Shown piece after piece: positions 37,800-46,980 of a stretch of 64,000 nt of DNA. Under the pieces are notes generated by a model. That model ran no database searches, was not told the origin of the DNA, and saw only the letters and a program-made list of their open reading frames with translations. A program made the translations under genes and the position numbers. The DNA comes from Actinomyces marmotae. Lineage in GTDB: Bacteria > Actinomycetota > Actinomycetes > Actinomycetales > Actinomycetaceae. The stretch spans positions 1,860,001-1,924,000 of the forward strand of contig NZ_CP053642.1 in assembly GCF_013177295.1 (NCBI RefSeq). The letters run 5' to 3'. Within the stretch, counting starts at the first letter, position 1. Each line of letters opens with the position of its first letter.

Positions 37800-39148
37800 G
37801 CGCGCGCTCCCCCCTCAGCGGGATCCTCGCCCGCCCCGGAGGCGCCGGCCGCCCCCACGGGGCGCACGCGCAAGCGGGTGATGCGCCGCCCCTCCATGGC
37901 CTCGACGATAAGCTCGGCCCGCGGCAGGGCCAGGCGGTCCCCGATGGCGGGGATGCGGGCGAGTTCGGTCATGACCAGGCCGCCGAGCGTCTCGTAGGGG
38001 CCGTCGTCGGGGACGTGGACGCCCGCGCGGGTGGCGAGCTCGTCGGGGCGCATCCAGCCAGGGACGATCCAGTCGCCGGAGGCCTCCAGGTGCGCGCCAC
38101 CTCGGCGCCGGTCGTGCTCGTCGGCGACATCGCCCACAATCTCCTCGACGGCGTCCTCGAGGGTGACCACCCCGGCGGTGCCGCCGTACTCATCGACGAC
38201 GACGGCCATCTGGACGCCCTGGGCGCGCAGCTCGACGAGCAGGGAGGCCAGGGGCATGGTCTCGGGCACGCGCGGGGCGGGCGTCATGAGCGAGGAGGAG
38301 GTCACGGGCACCTCGGCCCGCTTGGCGTGGGGAACGCCGATGGCGCGCCGCAGGTGGACGATGCCCTGAATGTCGTCGACGTCGTCACCGGTGACGGGGA
38401 AGCGGGAGTGGCCGGTGGCGCGGGCCAGGTCGACGACATCGGCGGCGGTGGCGCGCGCGGGCAGCGTGTGGAGGCGGCCGCGGTCGGTCATGACGTCGAC
38501 AGCGCTCAGCTCGGCCACCAGGATGGAGCGGGTGAGCAGCGTGGCGGTGGAGGCGTCCAGCGCGCCCTCCTTGGCGCTGTGGCGCACGAGGGCGGCGAGC
38601 TCGCCGGCCGAGCGGGCGCCGCTGAGTTCCTCGGCGGGGGTGATGCCCAGCCGACGCAGGACGATGTTCGCCGTGGCGTTCAGGACACGGATCACCGGGG
38701 ACAGGATCGTGGTGAAGCCGGACAGGAACGGGGTGACCAGCCCCGCAGCGCGCAGGGGGTCGGACAGGGTGGCGTTCTTGGGGATAAGCTCGCCGACGAT
38801 CATGGAGAAGGCGTTGACCAGGACGAGGGCCAGGGTGACGGCGGCGCCGGCGGCCACGGACTGGGCCACCCAGCCCGACAGGAGCCCGTCGAGGATGTTG
38901 GCCAGGGCGTCCTGCATCGTGTAGCCCAGCAGGATCGTGGTCAGCGTGATGCCCACCTGCGCCCCGGACAGGAGCGTGGACAGGCGCCCCAGGGCCAGCC
39001 GCACCCGCTCGGCGCGGCGGTCGCCCGCGGCGGCGCGCGTCTCAACGGTGGAGGGGTCGAGGGCGACGAGGGAGAACTCCCCGGCGACGAAGACCGCTGT
39101 GCCCGCGGTCAGGAGGATGCCGACAAGGATCATGAGCGCGTCGCGCAC
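37796..39148 (-). CDS. Hemolysin family / CNNM-CBS-CorC protein
   Basis: A 450-residue protein with DUF21 membrane domain (GEFSLVALDPSTVETRAAAGD; GELIPKNATLSDP), tandem CBS domains and a C-terminal CorC/HlyC domain (ETLGGLVMTELARIPAIGD). GTG at 39148 follows GGGGAG. Paired with the shorter paralogue, a common tandem in actinobacteria thought to act in divalent-cation transport. It is divergent from kgd. Confidence 0.9.
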   Translation of the reverse strand: MRDALMILVGILLTAGTAVFVAGEFSLVALDPSTVETRAAAGDRRAERVRLALGRLSTLLSGAQVGITLTTILLGYTMQDALANILDGLLSGWVAQSVAAGAAVTLALVLVNAFSMIVGELIPKNATLSDPLRAAGLVTPFLSGFTTILSPVIRVLNATANIVLRRLGITPAEELSGARSAGELAALVRHSAKEGALDASTATLLTRSILVAELSAVDVMTDRGRLHTLPARATAADVVDLARATGHSRFPVTGDDVDDIQGIVHLRRAIGVPHAKRAEVPVTSSSLMTPAPRVPETMPLASLLVELRAQGVQMAVVVDEYGGTAGVVTLEDAVEEIVGDVADEHDRRRGGAHLEASGDWIVPGWMRPDELATRAGVHVPDDGPYETLGGLVMTELARIPAIGDRLALPRAELIVEAMEGRRITRLRVRPVGAAGASGAGEDPAEGGARA

Positions 39149-39393
39149 GTCTCCCCTTTCCTATGGTGGTGGGCCGCACGCTACCACCGCGCCCGGGGCT
39201 CGCCCGGGCGGGGCCGGGGGACGGCTCTCTCCCTCCCCGTCAGCCGCGTCGCGCGCCGGTGCGATCCCGGCTCGCCCGCCGTTTCCCGGGAGCCAGGCCT
39301 CATGTGCCCGTAGACTTGGGCCAGCGCCCGGGCGCCGGTGCTCCGCGCATCACGGCCCGGCACCGCCGTCCCCGCTATCAGGAGAGATGAGCC

Positions 39394-42300
39394 GTGACCA
39401 CCCCGCAGACCGCAGACTTCGGCGCCAACGAGTGGATGGTGGAGGAGAAGCGCGAGGCCTGGCTGGCCGACGCCTCCTCGGTGAGCGCGCCGTGGCGCGA
39501 GTTCTTCGAGGCGACGGGCCCCGTCGGCGGGCCCGGGCCGGAGGCGTACGGGGCGCTGCATGACGTCACGCGCTCGGACCTGCCCCCGGCCCCACCGTCG
39601 AGCACGGAGCCGCCGACCTCCCCCTACGCCCAGCGCCTGGCGGCCTGCCCCCGCTCCCCACAGGAGGTCCCCGCCGCGGACACCGACATCCGCCTCAAGG
39701 GGGCGGCGGCCCGGACGGCCAAGAACATGGAGGCCTCGCTGGCGATCCCCACGGCGACATCGGCCCGCGCCGTGCCGGCCAAGGTCCTCATCGAGAACCG
39801 GGCGATCATTAACGCCCACCTGGCGCGCACACGGGGCGGCAAGGCCTCCTTCACCCACCTCATCGGCTGGGCCGTGGTGGAGGCGCTGGCGGAGATGCCG
39901 GCGATGAACGTCTCCTACCGGCTCGACGACGATGGCCGCCCCACCCTGCGCTCCCCCGCGCACGTGGCTTTCGGGCTGGCGATCGACGCGCCGTCGTCCA
40001 AGGGCGAGCGGCGGCTGCTCGTGCCCTCCATCAAGGAGGCGGACCTGATGGACCTGGCCGGGTTCATCGCCGCCTATGAGGAGTTGGTGCGCAGGGCGCG
40101 CGCCGGGGGGCTGGGCGTCGAGGACTTCGCCGGCACCACGGTCACGCTCACCAACCCCGGCATGATCGGCACGCTGCACTCGGTGCCCCGGCTCATGAGC
40201 GGCCAGGGGCTCATCGTGGGCGTGGGCTCGATGGCCTACCCGGCGGCCTTCGCCGGGGCGAGCGAGGAGACCCTGGCCAGGCAGGGTATCGGCAAGGTCC
40301 TCACCCTGACATCCACCTACGACCACCGGGTCATCCAGGGAGCCGCGAGCGGGGAGTTCCTGCGCCTGGTGGAGCGCAAGCTCATGGGCCTCGACGGCTT
40401 CTGGGACCGCGCCTTCACCTCGATGCGCGTCCCGCACGAGCCGGTCGCCTGGCAGCGCGACACCACCTACGACCCCGAGCTCGAGACCGGCAAGCCCGCG
40501 CGGGTGGCCGAGCTCATCCACGCCTTCCGCCAGCGCGGGCACCTCGCCGCGGACACCGACCCGCTGACCTACCGCCAGCGCCACCACCCGGACCTGGACC
40601 TGACCTCCTATGGGCTGAGCCTGTGGGACCTGGACCGCTCCTTCCCCACCCGGGGGGTGGGAGGGGCCGGGCGGGCCACGCTGCGCGAGATCCTGTCCCT
40701 GCTGCGCGAGGCCTACTGCGGCACCGCCGGCATCGAGTACATGCACATCCAGGACCCGGCCCAGCGGGCGTGGTGGCAGGAGCGGCTCGAGGGCCCCCGC
40801 GCGCCGATGAGCGCCGACGAGCGCCGCCGGATCCTGGCCAAGCTCGTCCAGGCGGAGGCCTTCGAGACCTTCCTGCAGACGAAGTATGTCGGGCAGAAGC
40901 GCTTCAGCCTCGAGGGCGGGGAGTCCCTCATCGTGGCTCTCGACCGCCTCCTGGACGCCGCCGCCCACGACGGCCTGGACGAGGTGGTCATCGGCATGGC
41001 GCACCGCGGGCGCCTCAACGTGCTGACCAGCATCGCAGGCAAGTCCTACGGCCAGGTCTTCGACGAGTTCGAGGGCAACGGCGTCATCGTGGGGGCGGGC
41101 ACCGGGGACGTGAAATACCACCTGGGCACGGAGGGGGTCTTCTCGGGCACCGACGGCGTGAGCACCCGGGTGTCGCTGGCCGCCAACCCTTCCCACCTGG
41201 AGACGGTCGACGGCGTCGTCGAGGGGATCACGCGCGCCAAGCAGGACCGGATCGGCCTGGGCGAGCGCGGGTACACGGTCATGCCGGTGCTCGTGCACGG
41301 CGACGCGGCCTTCGCGGGCCAGGGCGTGGTCTACGAGACCCTCAACATGAGCCAGCTGCCCGCCTACCGCGTCGGCGGGACGGTGCACATCATCGTCAAC
41401 AACCAGATCGGCTTCACCACGGGGGCGGCCTCGGCGCGGTCCACCAACTACGCCACGGACCTGGCCAAGGGCCTGCAAGTGCCGATCTTCCACATCAACG
41501 CCAATGACCCTGAGATGGTGGCCCGCGCGGTGCGCCACGCCTACGAGTACCGGGCGGCCTTCCACAAGGACGTCATCATCGACCTCATCTGCTACCGGCG
41601 CCGCGGGCACAACGAGGGCGACGACCCCTCGATGACTCAGCCGGTCATGTACCGGCTCATCGACTCGCTGCCCTCCACGCGCGCCGTCTACACCACCGAC
41701 CTGCTGGGGCGCGGGGAGATCACCGCCGAGCAGGCCGAGCGGATCGAGTCCTCCTTCCACGACGAGCTGGAGCGGATCTTCGCCTCCACGCGCGCCCAGG
41801 CGCCGGGCGGGCCCGAGGCCGGCCCGGCGGCGGCGCCCGTGGGCGAGGACGCCTCGCTGGCCGACCCGACGACGGTGGGCCGATTCCCCGGCGGCCTGGG
41901 GGTCCCAGCCTCCCAGGAGGCCGGAGCGGGCATGATGATCGGCTGGAGGAGCGCCGTCGAGCCGGGCGTCATCGAGCGCATCGGGGACGCCCAGGTGGCC
42001 TGGCCCGAGACCTTCACCGTCCACCCCAGGCTGGAGCCGATGCTGCGCCGCCGCCAGGCCGCCAGCCGCGCCGGCGGCATCGACTGGGCCTTCGCCGAGC
42101 TCATCGCCCTGGGCTCACTGCTCATGGAGGGCGTGCCGGTGCGCCTGGCCGGGGAGGACGCGCGCCGAGCCACCTTCGCCCAGCGGCACGCCGTCCTGCA
42201 CGACCACAGCACGGGCGCGGAGTGGACTCCCCTGGACTTCCTCACCCCCGGCCAGGCGCCCCTGGAGATCTACGACTCCCTGCTCAGCGAGTACGCGACC

Positions 42301-43149
42301 TTGGCCTTCGAGTACGGCTACTCCGTGGAGCGGCCCGAGGGGCTGACGCTGTGGGAGGCCCAGTTCGGGGACTTCGCCAACGGGGCGCAGTCGGTCATCG
42401 ACGAGTACGTCACCTCCGCGTCCCAGAAGTGGGGTCAACGCTCGGGCCTGGTCATGCTCCTGCCCCACGGGCAGGAGGGCCAGGGGCCGGACCACTCCTC
42501 GGCGCGCATCGAGCGCTACCTGCAGATGTGCGCGCAGGAGAACATGCGCGTGGTGATGCCGTCGACCCCGGCCAACCACTTCCACCTGCTGCGCGAGCAG
42601 GCCTACTCCCGGCCGCGCCGCCCGCTCATCGTGTTCACTCCCAAGCAGTTGCTGCGCCTCAAGGCCGCCACGAGCCCGGTGGAGGCCCTCACCTCCGGCT
42701 CCTTCCAGCCGGTGATCGGGGAGGTCGATGCGGCGATCTCGCGCGGGGGCGGCGTGGACCGGGTGCTCCTGTGCTCGGGCAGGGTCTACTACGACCTCAT
42801 GGCTGAGAGGGAGCGGCGCGGGGACGCCTCCACGGCGATCGTGCGCCTGGAGCAGCTCTACCCGCTCGACGGCGAGGCGATCGAGGCGGCTCTGGCGCCC
42901 TTCCGGGGCGCGGAGGTCGTCTGGGTGCAGGACGAGCCGAGGAACCTGGGGGTCTGGCCCTTCCTCGCCCTCGCCGCCCCCGCCGGGCTGGCCCGGCGCC
43001 TCTGGCCCGCGGGCCATCGGGGCGGCCTTGACGACGGCGCGGCCCACTGCGTGTCGCGCCCGGCGGCGGCCTCCCCCGCGCCCGGCACGGCGGGGCTGTA
43101 CAAGCGCCAGCAGGAGACGCTGGTGGCCCAGGCGTTCGACCGCTCCTGA
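39394..43149 (+). CDS. kgd: Multifunctional 2-oxoglutarate decarboxylase/dehydrogenase E1-E2
   Basis: A 1251-residue fused enzyme. The N-terminal segment (FGANEWMVEEKREAWLAD) is followed by a truncated succinyltransferase domain (about 95-330) with the catalytic DHRVIQGAASG and no lipoyl domain, then the thiamine-diphosphate E1 (from about 380): GMAHRGRLNVL, HINANDPEMV and RRRGHNEGDDPSMTQP. As in mycobacteria and corynebacteria it provides 2-oxoglutarate decarboxylase and, with Lpd and an E2, dehydrogenase activity in the TCA cycle. GTG start follows AGGAGAG. Confidence 0.96.
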   Translation: MTTPQTADFGANEWMVEEKREAWLADASSVSAPWREFFEATGPVGGPGPEAYGALHDVTRSDLPPAPPSSTEPPTSPYAQRLAACPRSPQEVPAADTDIRLKGAAARTAKNMEASLAIPTATSARAVPAKVLIENRAIINAHLARTRGGKASFTHLIGWAVVEALAEMPAMNVSYRLDDDGRPTLRSPAHVAFGLAIDAPSSKGERRLLVPSIKEADLMDLAGFIAAYEELVRRARAGGLGVEDFAGTTVTLTNPGMIGTLHSVPRLMSGQGLIVGVGSMAYPAAFAGASEETLARQGIGKVLTLTSTYDHRVIQGAASGEFLRLVERKLMGLDGFWDRAFTSMRVPHEPVAWQRDTTYDPELETGKPARVAELIHAFRQRGHLAADTDPLTYRQRHHPDLDLTSYGLSLWDLDRSFPTRGVGGAGRATLREILSLLREAYCGTAGIEYMHIQDPAQRAWWQERLEGPRAPMSADERRRILAKLVQAEAFETFLQTKYVGQKRFSLEGGESLIVALDRLLDAAAHDGLDEVVIGMAHRGRLNVLTSIAGKSYGQVFDEFEGNGVIVGAGTGDVKYHLGTEGVFSGTDGVSTRVSLAANPSHLETVDGVVEGITRAKQDRIGLGERGYTVMPVLVHGDAAFAGQGVVYETLNMSQLPAYRVGGTVHIIVNNQIGFTTGAASARSTNYATDLAKGLQVPIFHINANDPEMVARAVRHAYEYRAAFHKDVIIDLICYRRRGHNEGDDPSMTQPVMYRLIDSLPSTRAVYTTDLLGRGEITAEQAERIESSFHDELERIFASTRAQAPGGPEAGPAAAPVGEDASLADPTTVGRFPGGLGVPASQEAGAGMMIGWRSAVEPGVIERIGDAQVAWPETFTVHPRLEPMLRRRQAASRAGGIDWAFAELIALGSLLMEGVPVRLAGEDARRATFAQRHAVLHDHSTGAEWTPLDFLTPGQAPLEIYDSLLSEYATLAFEYGYSVERPEGLTLWEAQFGDFANGAQSVIDEYVTSASQKWGQRSGLVMLLPHGQEGQGPDHSSARIERYLQMCAQENMRVVMPSTPANHFHLLREQAYSRPRRPLIVFTPKQLLRLKAATSPVEALTSGSFQPVIGEVDAAISRGGGVDRVLLCSGRVYYDLMAERERRGDASTAIVRLEQLYPLDGEAIEAALAPFRGAEVVWVQDEPRNLGVWPFLALAAPAGLARRLWPAGHRGGLDDGAAHCVSRPAAASPAPGTAGLYKRQQETLVAQAFDRS

Positions 43150-43339
43150 CGGCACCGGTCCCGGGGCGCGGAGGGGTGGCCGGGGGGCCCGCGCCTCCCG
43201 GGCCCTTCCCGCCCCCGGGCCCCGGCGCGCGGGTGCCGCGCCCGCAGCGCGCCGCCGGGATCGGGAGGGCCGGATCGGTAGTCTGGGGCCACTGGGGGCC
43301 ACTGATCGGGAGGACTCCCGCACGAACAGGAGACCGTCA

Positions 43340-43954
43340 ATGAGCGCAGCAGCCGTCCCTGGAGCGGCCGACGCCAACAGGATCCACTTCATCGGCGATG
43401 AGATCGTCGCCGGCTACGGCGATGCGCGGGCGCTGGGCTGGACCGGCCGTGTCCTGGCGCGCACGCCCCGCGAGGCTGACCTGCTCCCCTCCACCCTGGC
43501 GATCCCCGGGGAGACCCTCGCCCAACTCGCCGAGCGCTGGCACGCCGAGGTGGCGCCGCGCTCCACCCACACCCGGGACAACCGGCTCGTCATCGGCATC
43601 GGCGTCGGGGATGTGCTGGCGGGCATGTCCGCAGCGCGCTCGCGCCTGGCCCTGGCCAACATCCTCGACAAGGCCTCCAGCGAGCACCGGCCCTGCTTCG
43701 TCGTCGGCCCTCCGCCGCTCCCCCACGCGGACACCGATGCGACGGCGGCGCTGTCGCACGCGGCGGCCGAGGTGTGCCGGCGCCGCTCCACGCCCTACGT
43801 GGAGGTCTTCGACCCGCTGCGCCACCACGACCAGTGGCTCACGGACGTGGCCGGGGGCGCCGGGCACCCGGCCCAGACCGGCTACGGGCTCATGGCCTGG
43901 CTCGTGCTGCACCGCGGCTGGTACGAGTGGCTGGGGGTTGAGGCCCCCGCCTGA
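43340..43954 (+). CDS. SGNH/GDSL-family hydrolase
   Basis: A 204-residue protein. The block I motif reads FIGDEIVAGYGD, that is GDE where GDS is usual, so the nucleophile serine is replaced by glutamate. Block III-like GIGVGDV and a C-terminal DVAGGAGHPAQTGY (D-xx-H-P) remain. With no Ser it may be inactive as an esterase or use another mechanism. ATG follows CAGGAGA. Monocistronic, 190 bases after kgd. Confidence 0.75.
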   Translation: MSAAAVPGAADANRIHFIGDEIVAGYGDARALGWTGRVLARTPREADLLPSTLAIPGETLAQLAERWHAEVAPRSTHTRDNRLVIGIGVGDVLAGMSAARSRLALANILDKASSEHRPCFVVGPPPLPHADTDATAALSHAAAEVCRRRSTPYVEVFDPLRHHDQWLTDVAGGAGHPAQTGYGLMAWLVLHRGWYEWLGVEAPA

Positions 43955-44071
43955 GGCCTCCGACGGCGCGAGGCGGGCACCGCCCTCATGGGGAGGCCTG
44001 GAGGGCGGGCTGGCTCCGGCGGCTCCACTACGCGCGAGGGGATGGCATGTGGCGATGACTTATGCGCGCTC

Positions 44072-44114
44072 GCGCGCCATCGCATCGGCGGTGACCGTCA
44101 CGGGATCAGCGTCG
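44072..44114. repeat. 43-bp duplicate of antitoxin 3' end, distal copy
   Basis: Exact copy of 44384-44426, which encodes the end of the antitoxin gene. This copy contains the stop codon of the toxin gene. Confidence 0.85.
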
Positions 44115-44375
44115 GTAGATCACCGAACGGTGCCCGATCTCAATGGCCAGGACGATCAACTCCTCGTCACGGATGTCGCACAGCACTCGGTAGTCACCGA
44201 TCCGATACCTCCACGCCCCGCTCAACTCACCGCTCAGCGCCTTCCCCCGCTCCCTGGGGTCTTGGGCGCCGTCGATATTCTTGTTGAGCCACGCGACAAT
44301 AACGCGAGCTGTTCCGCGATCCATCTTGGCGAGCTGTTTGTCCGCGCGTTTGGAGTAGAGGAGCCGGTAGTTCAT
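44106..44375 (-). CDS. RelE/ParE-family toxin
   Basis: An 89-residue RelE/ParE-superfamily toxin: MNYRLLYSKRADKQLAKMD, the core GAWRYRIGDYRVLCDI and the C-terminal LAIEIGHRSVIYRR with the basic/His-Arg-Tyr residues used by mRNA interferases. ATG overlaps the antitoxin stop (ATGA), the usual antitoxin-first order. The final RR-stop lies within a duplicated piece of the antitoxin gene, so the very end may be remodelled. RelE (mRNA cleavage) is favoured over ParE. Confidence 0.88.
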   Translation of the reverse strand: MNYRLLYSKRADKQLAKMDRGTARVIVAWLNKNIDGAQDPRERGKALSGELSGAWRYRIGDYRVLCDIRDEELIVLAIEIGHRSVIYRR

Positions 44376-44596
44376 GCGTACTTGCGCGCCATCGCATCGG
44401 CGGTGACCGTCACGGGATCAGCGTCGTGCTCCGCCCGCGCCTCCTGCCATGTCTTGAGATCGGTCTCATCCTCGATGCGCTCCAGAGCCGCGGTCCTCAT
44501 GAACTCGGACAGGCTCTGGCCGAAGGCCGAGGCGTAATCCTGGATGATGGCTTTCTCCTCCGCCGCCAGGCGCAGGGTGATCGATGTCGCGCTCAT
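44372..44596 (-). CDS. RelB/DUF6290-type antitoxin
   Basis: A 74-residue antitoxin: MSATSITLRLAAEEKAIIQDYA is a ribbon-helix-helix DNA-binding domain, followed by an acidic toxin-binding tail (DLKTWQEARAEHDAD). ATG 44596 follows GGAGGAGGTGCGC; longer frames upstream are not supported. It should neutralise the toxin and autorepress the operon. Confidence 0.88.
   Translation of the reverse strand: MSATSITLRLAAEEKAIIQDYASAFGQSLSEFMRTAALERIEDETDLKTWQEARAEHDADPVTVTADAMARKYA
44384..44426. repeat. 43-bp repeat, copy within antitoxin gene
   Basis: Source copy of the duplication at 44072-44114; codes for the antitoxin C-terminus DADPVTVTADAMAR. Confidence 0.85.
44510..44534. repeat. 25-bp repeat inside antitoxin gene
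   Basis: Begins CAGGCTCTGGCCG. It recurs exactly at 44626-44650, upstream of the antitoxin start. Confidence 0.85.
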
Positions 44597-44625
44597 GCGC
44601 ACCTCCTCCGCAAGACATTGTAAGG

Positions 44626-44650
44626 CAGGCTCTGGCCGAAGGCCGAGGCG
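44626..44650. repeat. 25-bp repeat, copy upstream of antitoxin
   Basis: Exact copy of 44510-44534, giving a scrap of the antitoxin's own coding sequence in its promoter region. Confidence 0.85.
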
Positions 44651-44747
44651 CGGCGGCTCCCAAGAGGATGGCCGCGCGACACGGCGGCGGCCGATCACCC
44701 ATGTGATCGGCCGCCGCCGTTCGATGCTCGGGGCGTTGCCGCCCGAC

Positions 44748-44822
44748 TCAGGCGTTGGGGCGCTTGCCGTGGTTAGCCCCGCCCTTGGCCCGGGCCCTGC
44801 GCTTGCGACCGCGCTTGCTCAT
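44748..44822 (-). CDS. 50S ribosomal protein bL37
   Basis: A 24-residue very basic protein, MSKRGRKRRARAKGG then ANHGKRPNA, matching the small actinobacterial ribosomal protein bL37. ATG 44822 follows GAGGCAACC. Its place directly downstream of rsrA is conserved in actinobacteria. Too short for most gene callers. Confidence 0.88.
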   Translation of the reverse strand: MSKRGRKRRARAKGGANHGKRPNA

Positions 44823-44984
44823 GGTTGCCTCCTCGTGTCAGATCTGCCCCACGAGGGGGCAAGGAACGCGCACCATCCTCCCACACCGCGCCGAGGGCCG
44901 GCCAATCGGATGGGGCCCCTTCGGCGTGCGCCTGGACACAGGCCGGGCGCGCGCCCGCGAGGACCGCGAGCCGGCGCGGGCTCC

Positions 44985-45404
44985 TCAGTCCCGCTCGACG
45001 CGCATCGAACTCGTCCGGGTGACGGTCACCCGGGAGCCGTCCCTGGAGACGGTGGTTGAGGTCGTCCGCGACACGGAGGCGACGCCGCTCGTCCCGCGCA
45101 GGACGGCGAGCCGCCCCAGGACCCGGGCGCGGAGCTCGGGCGGCGCCTGCTCGGCGCAGCGCGAGCGGATGATGGCGCGCAGGTGCTGCTCGGCGTCGGC
45201 GATCTGCGCGCAGTGCGCGCAGTCGGCCACGTGCCGCGCCAGGCGCTCGGCGACGGAGCGCTCGCACTCATGGTCGAGGAAGGCCTGGAGGTGGGCGATC
45301 ATCTCCTCACAGGAGACACAGGTGCCCTCCGAGGACGCGGGCTTCCCGGCCTCACCGGTCGCGGCGCCACGAGCGACGGCGCTGGCGTCGGGCGCGCCCA
45401 TCAC
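44985..45404 (-). CDS. rsrA: Zinc-binding anti-sigma factor RsrA
   Basis: A 139-residue redox-sensing anti-sigma factor. [19 protein letters not shown] and HVADCAHC carry the ZAS motif (H-x3-C-x2-C) whose cysteines form a disulfide on oxidation and release SigR. The GTG start overlaps the sigR stop (GTGA). A C-terminal tail of about 35 residues ([16 protein letters not shown]) extends beyond the minimal family. Confidence 0.9.
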   Translation of the reverse strand: MMGAPDASAVARGAATGEAGKPASSEGTCVSCEEMIAHLQAFLDHECERSVAERLARHVADCAHCAQIADAEQHLRAIIRSRCAEQAPPELRARVLGRLAVLRGTSGVASVSRTTSTTVSRDGSRVTVTRTSSMRVERD

Positions 45405-46153
45405 TCGCCCTCCTCGTCGTCGCCGGGGAGGTAGCCGAGCTGGCGGGCATGGTCGGCCAGGAGCTCGCGCAACTGGCGGCGCCCGCGGTGCAGGCGGGAC
45501 ATGACGGTGCCGATCGGGGTGCCCATGATCTCGGCGATCTCCTTGTAGGCGAACCCCTCGACGTCGGCGAGGTAGACGGCTAGACGCCTCTCCTCGGTCA
45601 ACTCGTTGAAGGCCGCCTTGATCTCCTCGTCAGGCATGTCGTCCAGCGCGAGGGACTCCGCGCTCGGCAGCCCGACGGAATCGTGGGAGGCGGCGCGGTG
45701 GAGCTGCCAGTCCTCGACGGCGTCAGCGTCGGACTGCAGGGGCTCGCGCTGCTTCTTGCGATAGGAGTTGATGAAGGTGTTGGTCAGGATCCGGTAGAGC
45801 CAGGCCTTGAGGTTGGTGCCGGGCCGGTACTGGTGGAAGGAGGCGAAGGCCTTGGCGTAGGCGTCCTGGACGAGGTCCTCGGCGTCGGAGCGGTTGCGCG
45901 TCATGCGCAGGGCGGCGCCGTAGAGCTGGTCGAGGTAGGGCAGGGCCTCGGCCTCGAATCGGGCGGCACGGGCCTCGGCGTCCTCGTCTGCGGGGGCTCG
46001 CATAGGAGTGTCGCGGTGGTCGCCGAACTCCTGGGCGTCATCAAGGATGACGCTCCCGGGAGTCGGCGCGGCTGAGGACTCGCCGGTGAGGCGGTCCTCG
46101 TCGTCGATCGTGCTCGCGGAGCGCTCGCCGCGCTGGGTCTGCTGCTGGGTCAT
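45401..46153 (-). CDS. sigR: ECF sigma factor SigR (SigH family)
   Basis: A 250-residue RpoE-like sigma factor for thiol-oxidative stress. Region 2 ([26 protein letters not shown]) and region 4 ([23 protein letters not shown]) are intact. MTQQQTQ at 46153 is the likely start; the frame extends further with two more possible starts. Coupled to its anti-sigma factor rsrA. Confidence 0.92.
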   Translation of the reverse strand: MTQQQTQRGERSASTIDDEDRLTGESSAAPTPGSVILDDAQEFGDHRDTPMRAPADEDAEARAARFEAEALPYLDQLYGAALRMTRNRSDAEDLVQDAYAKAFASFHQYRPGTNLKAWLYRILTNTFINSYRKKQREPLQSDADAVEDWQLHRAASHDSVGLPSAESLALDDMPDEEIKAAFNELTEERRLAVYLADVEGFAYKEIAEIMGTPIGTVMSRLHRGRRQLRELLADHARQLGYLPGDDEEGE

Positions 46154-46360
46154 CACCGGCGAGCCTAGCGCGATGCGCCGCGCGGCGCGGGAGGGCCGGC
46201 GCGGGGCCCCACCCGTCAAAGAGGCGATAACAGGCGTCATCAGGGCCACAGGGCTGGACGGTGCGGACGTCTCGATCATCACAGTCACGCATCATCCAAC
46301 GACGACGGCACCGCGCTTGTTCCCGCTCCGGCGTCGCGCGCCTCACCCCCGACACACCGT

Positions 46361-46417
46361 CTCGCCCCGCCCTTGCGCCCTCGAACGACGACGATGAGGG
46401 CGCAAGGGCGGGGCGAG
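46361..46417. terminator. 22-bp perfect hairpin in divergent region
   Basis: CTCGCCCCGCCCTTGCGCCC plus TC (46361-46382) pairs perfectly with 46396-46417 around the 13-base loop GAACGACGACGAT. It lies in the 389 bases between divergent sigR and padR-type genes, where no gene ends. The inner stem and loop resemble the hairpin at 21895-21923. Confidence 0.6.
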
Positions 46418-46491
46418 GCGGTTTCCGCGGCCTCAGAACGCATGACCAAGCCGCATCAGCCTGAACCAGCCCCACAGCCGTTGACGCCAGG

Positions 46492-46510
46492 TACCTTGTA
46501 GTGCAAGATA
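46492..46510. promoter_or_regulatory. PadR-type operator
   Basis: TACCTTG-TAGTG-CAAGATA, an inverted repeat with one mismatch, 33 bases before the PadR-type start. Its sequence is close to typical PadR sites, suggesting autoregulation. Confidence 0.6.
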
Positions 46511-46542
46511 TTTGGCATGACCGGGAACGCGAGGTGGAGGGG

Positions 46543-46980
46543 ATGAGCAAGGAGATGTCCGCAACAGCGAGAGCCCCGAAGGGGACCGCGGCTGGCGCCG
46601 CGGAGCCGCAACTGCGCAAGGGAGCCCTCGAACTCGCCGTTCTGGCCCTGGTCGAGCGCGCGGAGCCGGACGGCATCTACGGCGGCGCCCTCATCGAGGA
46701 ACTCGCCGCCCTGCCCACGCTCGCCGCCCCCCAGGGAACCGTCTACCCGCTCCTGTCCCGCCTGCGCGCCGCCGGCGTCGTGGAGACCACCTGGCAGGAG
46801 TCCCCCAGTGGGCCACCCCGGCGCTACTACCTGCTGACAGAAGCCGGTCGAGAGCGACTGGCGGCCCAGCGACGGGTCTGGCTGGCACTCAGCCGCGACA
46901 TGGCCGCCCTCCTGGACAGCGCGGCAACGACAACCAAGGCGCGCGGCACGAGGACGCGCGAGGAAGGAGAGCCAAGATGA
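46543..46980 (+). CDS. PadR-family transcriptional regulator
   Basis: A 145-residue regulator. LRKGALELAVLALVER, then TVYPLLSRLRAAGVV and PRRYYLLTEAGRERL, are the PadR winged HTH and its wing. ATG 46543 follows GGTGGAGGGG; a GTG 14 codons earlier would lie in the operator. It overlaps (ATGA) the next gene, the usual two-gene unit of PadR with its target membrane protein. Confidence 0.88.
   Translation: MSKEMSATARAPKGTAAGAAEPQLRKGALELAVLALVERAEPDGIYGGALIEELAALPTLAAPQGTVYPLLSRLRAAGVVETTWQESPSGPPRRYYLLTEAGRERLAAQRRVWLALSRDMAALLDSAATTTKARGTRTREEGEPR

Noticed and set aside
39181-42024. 947-codon minus-strand frame opposite kgd
   Set aside because: High-GC third-position bias opens this frame. 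Composition is Gly/Val/Arg-rich, and the + strand has all Kgd motifs.
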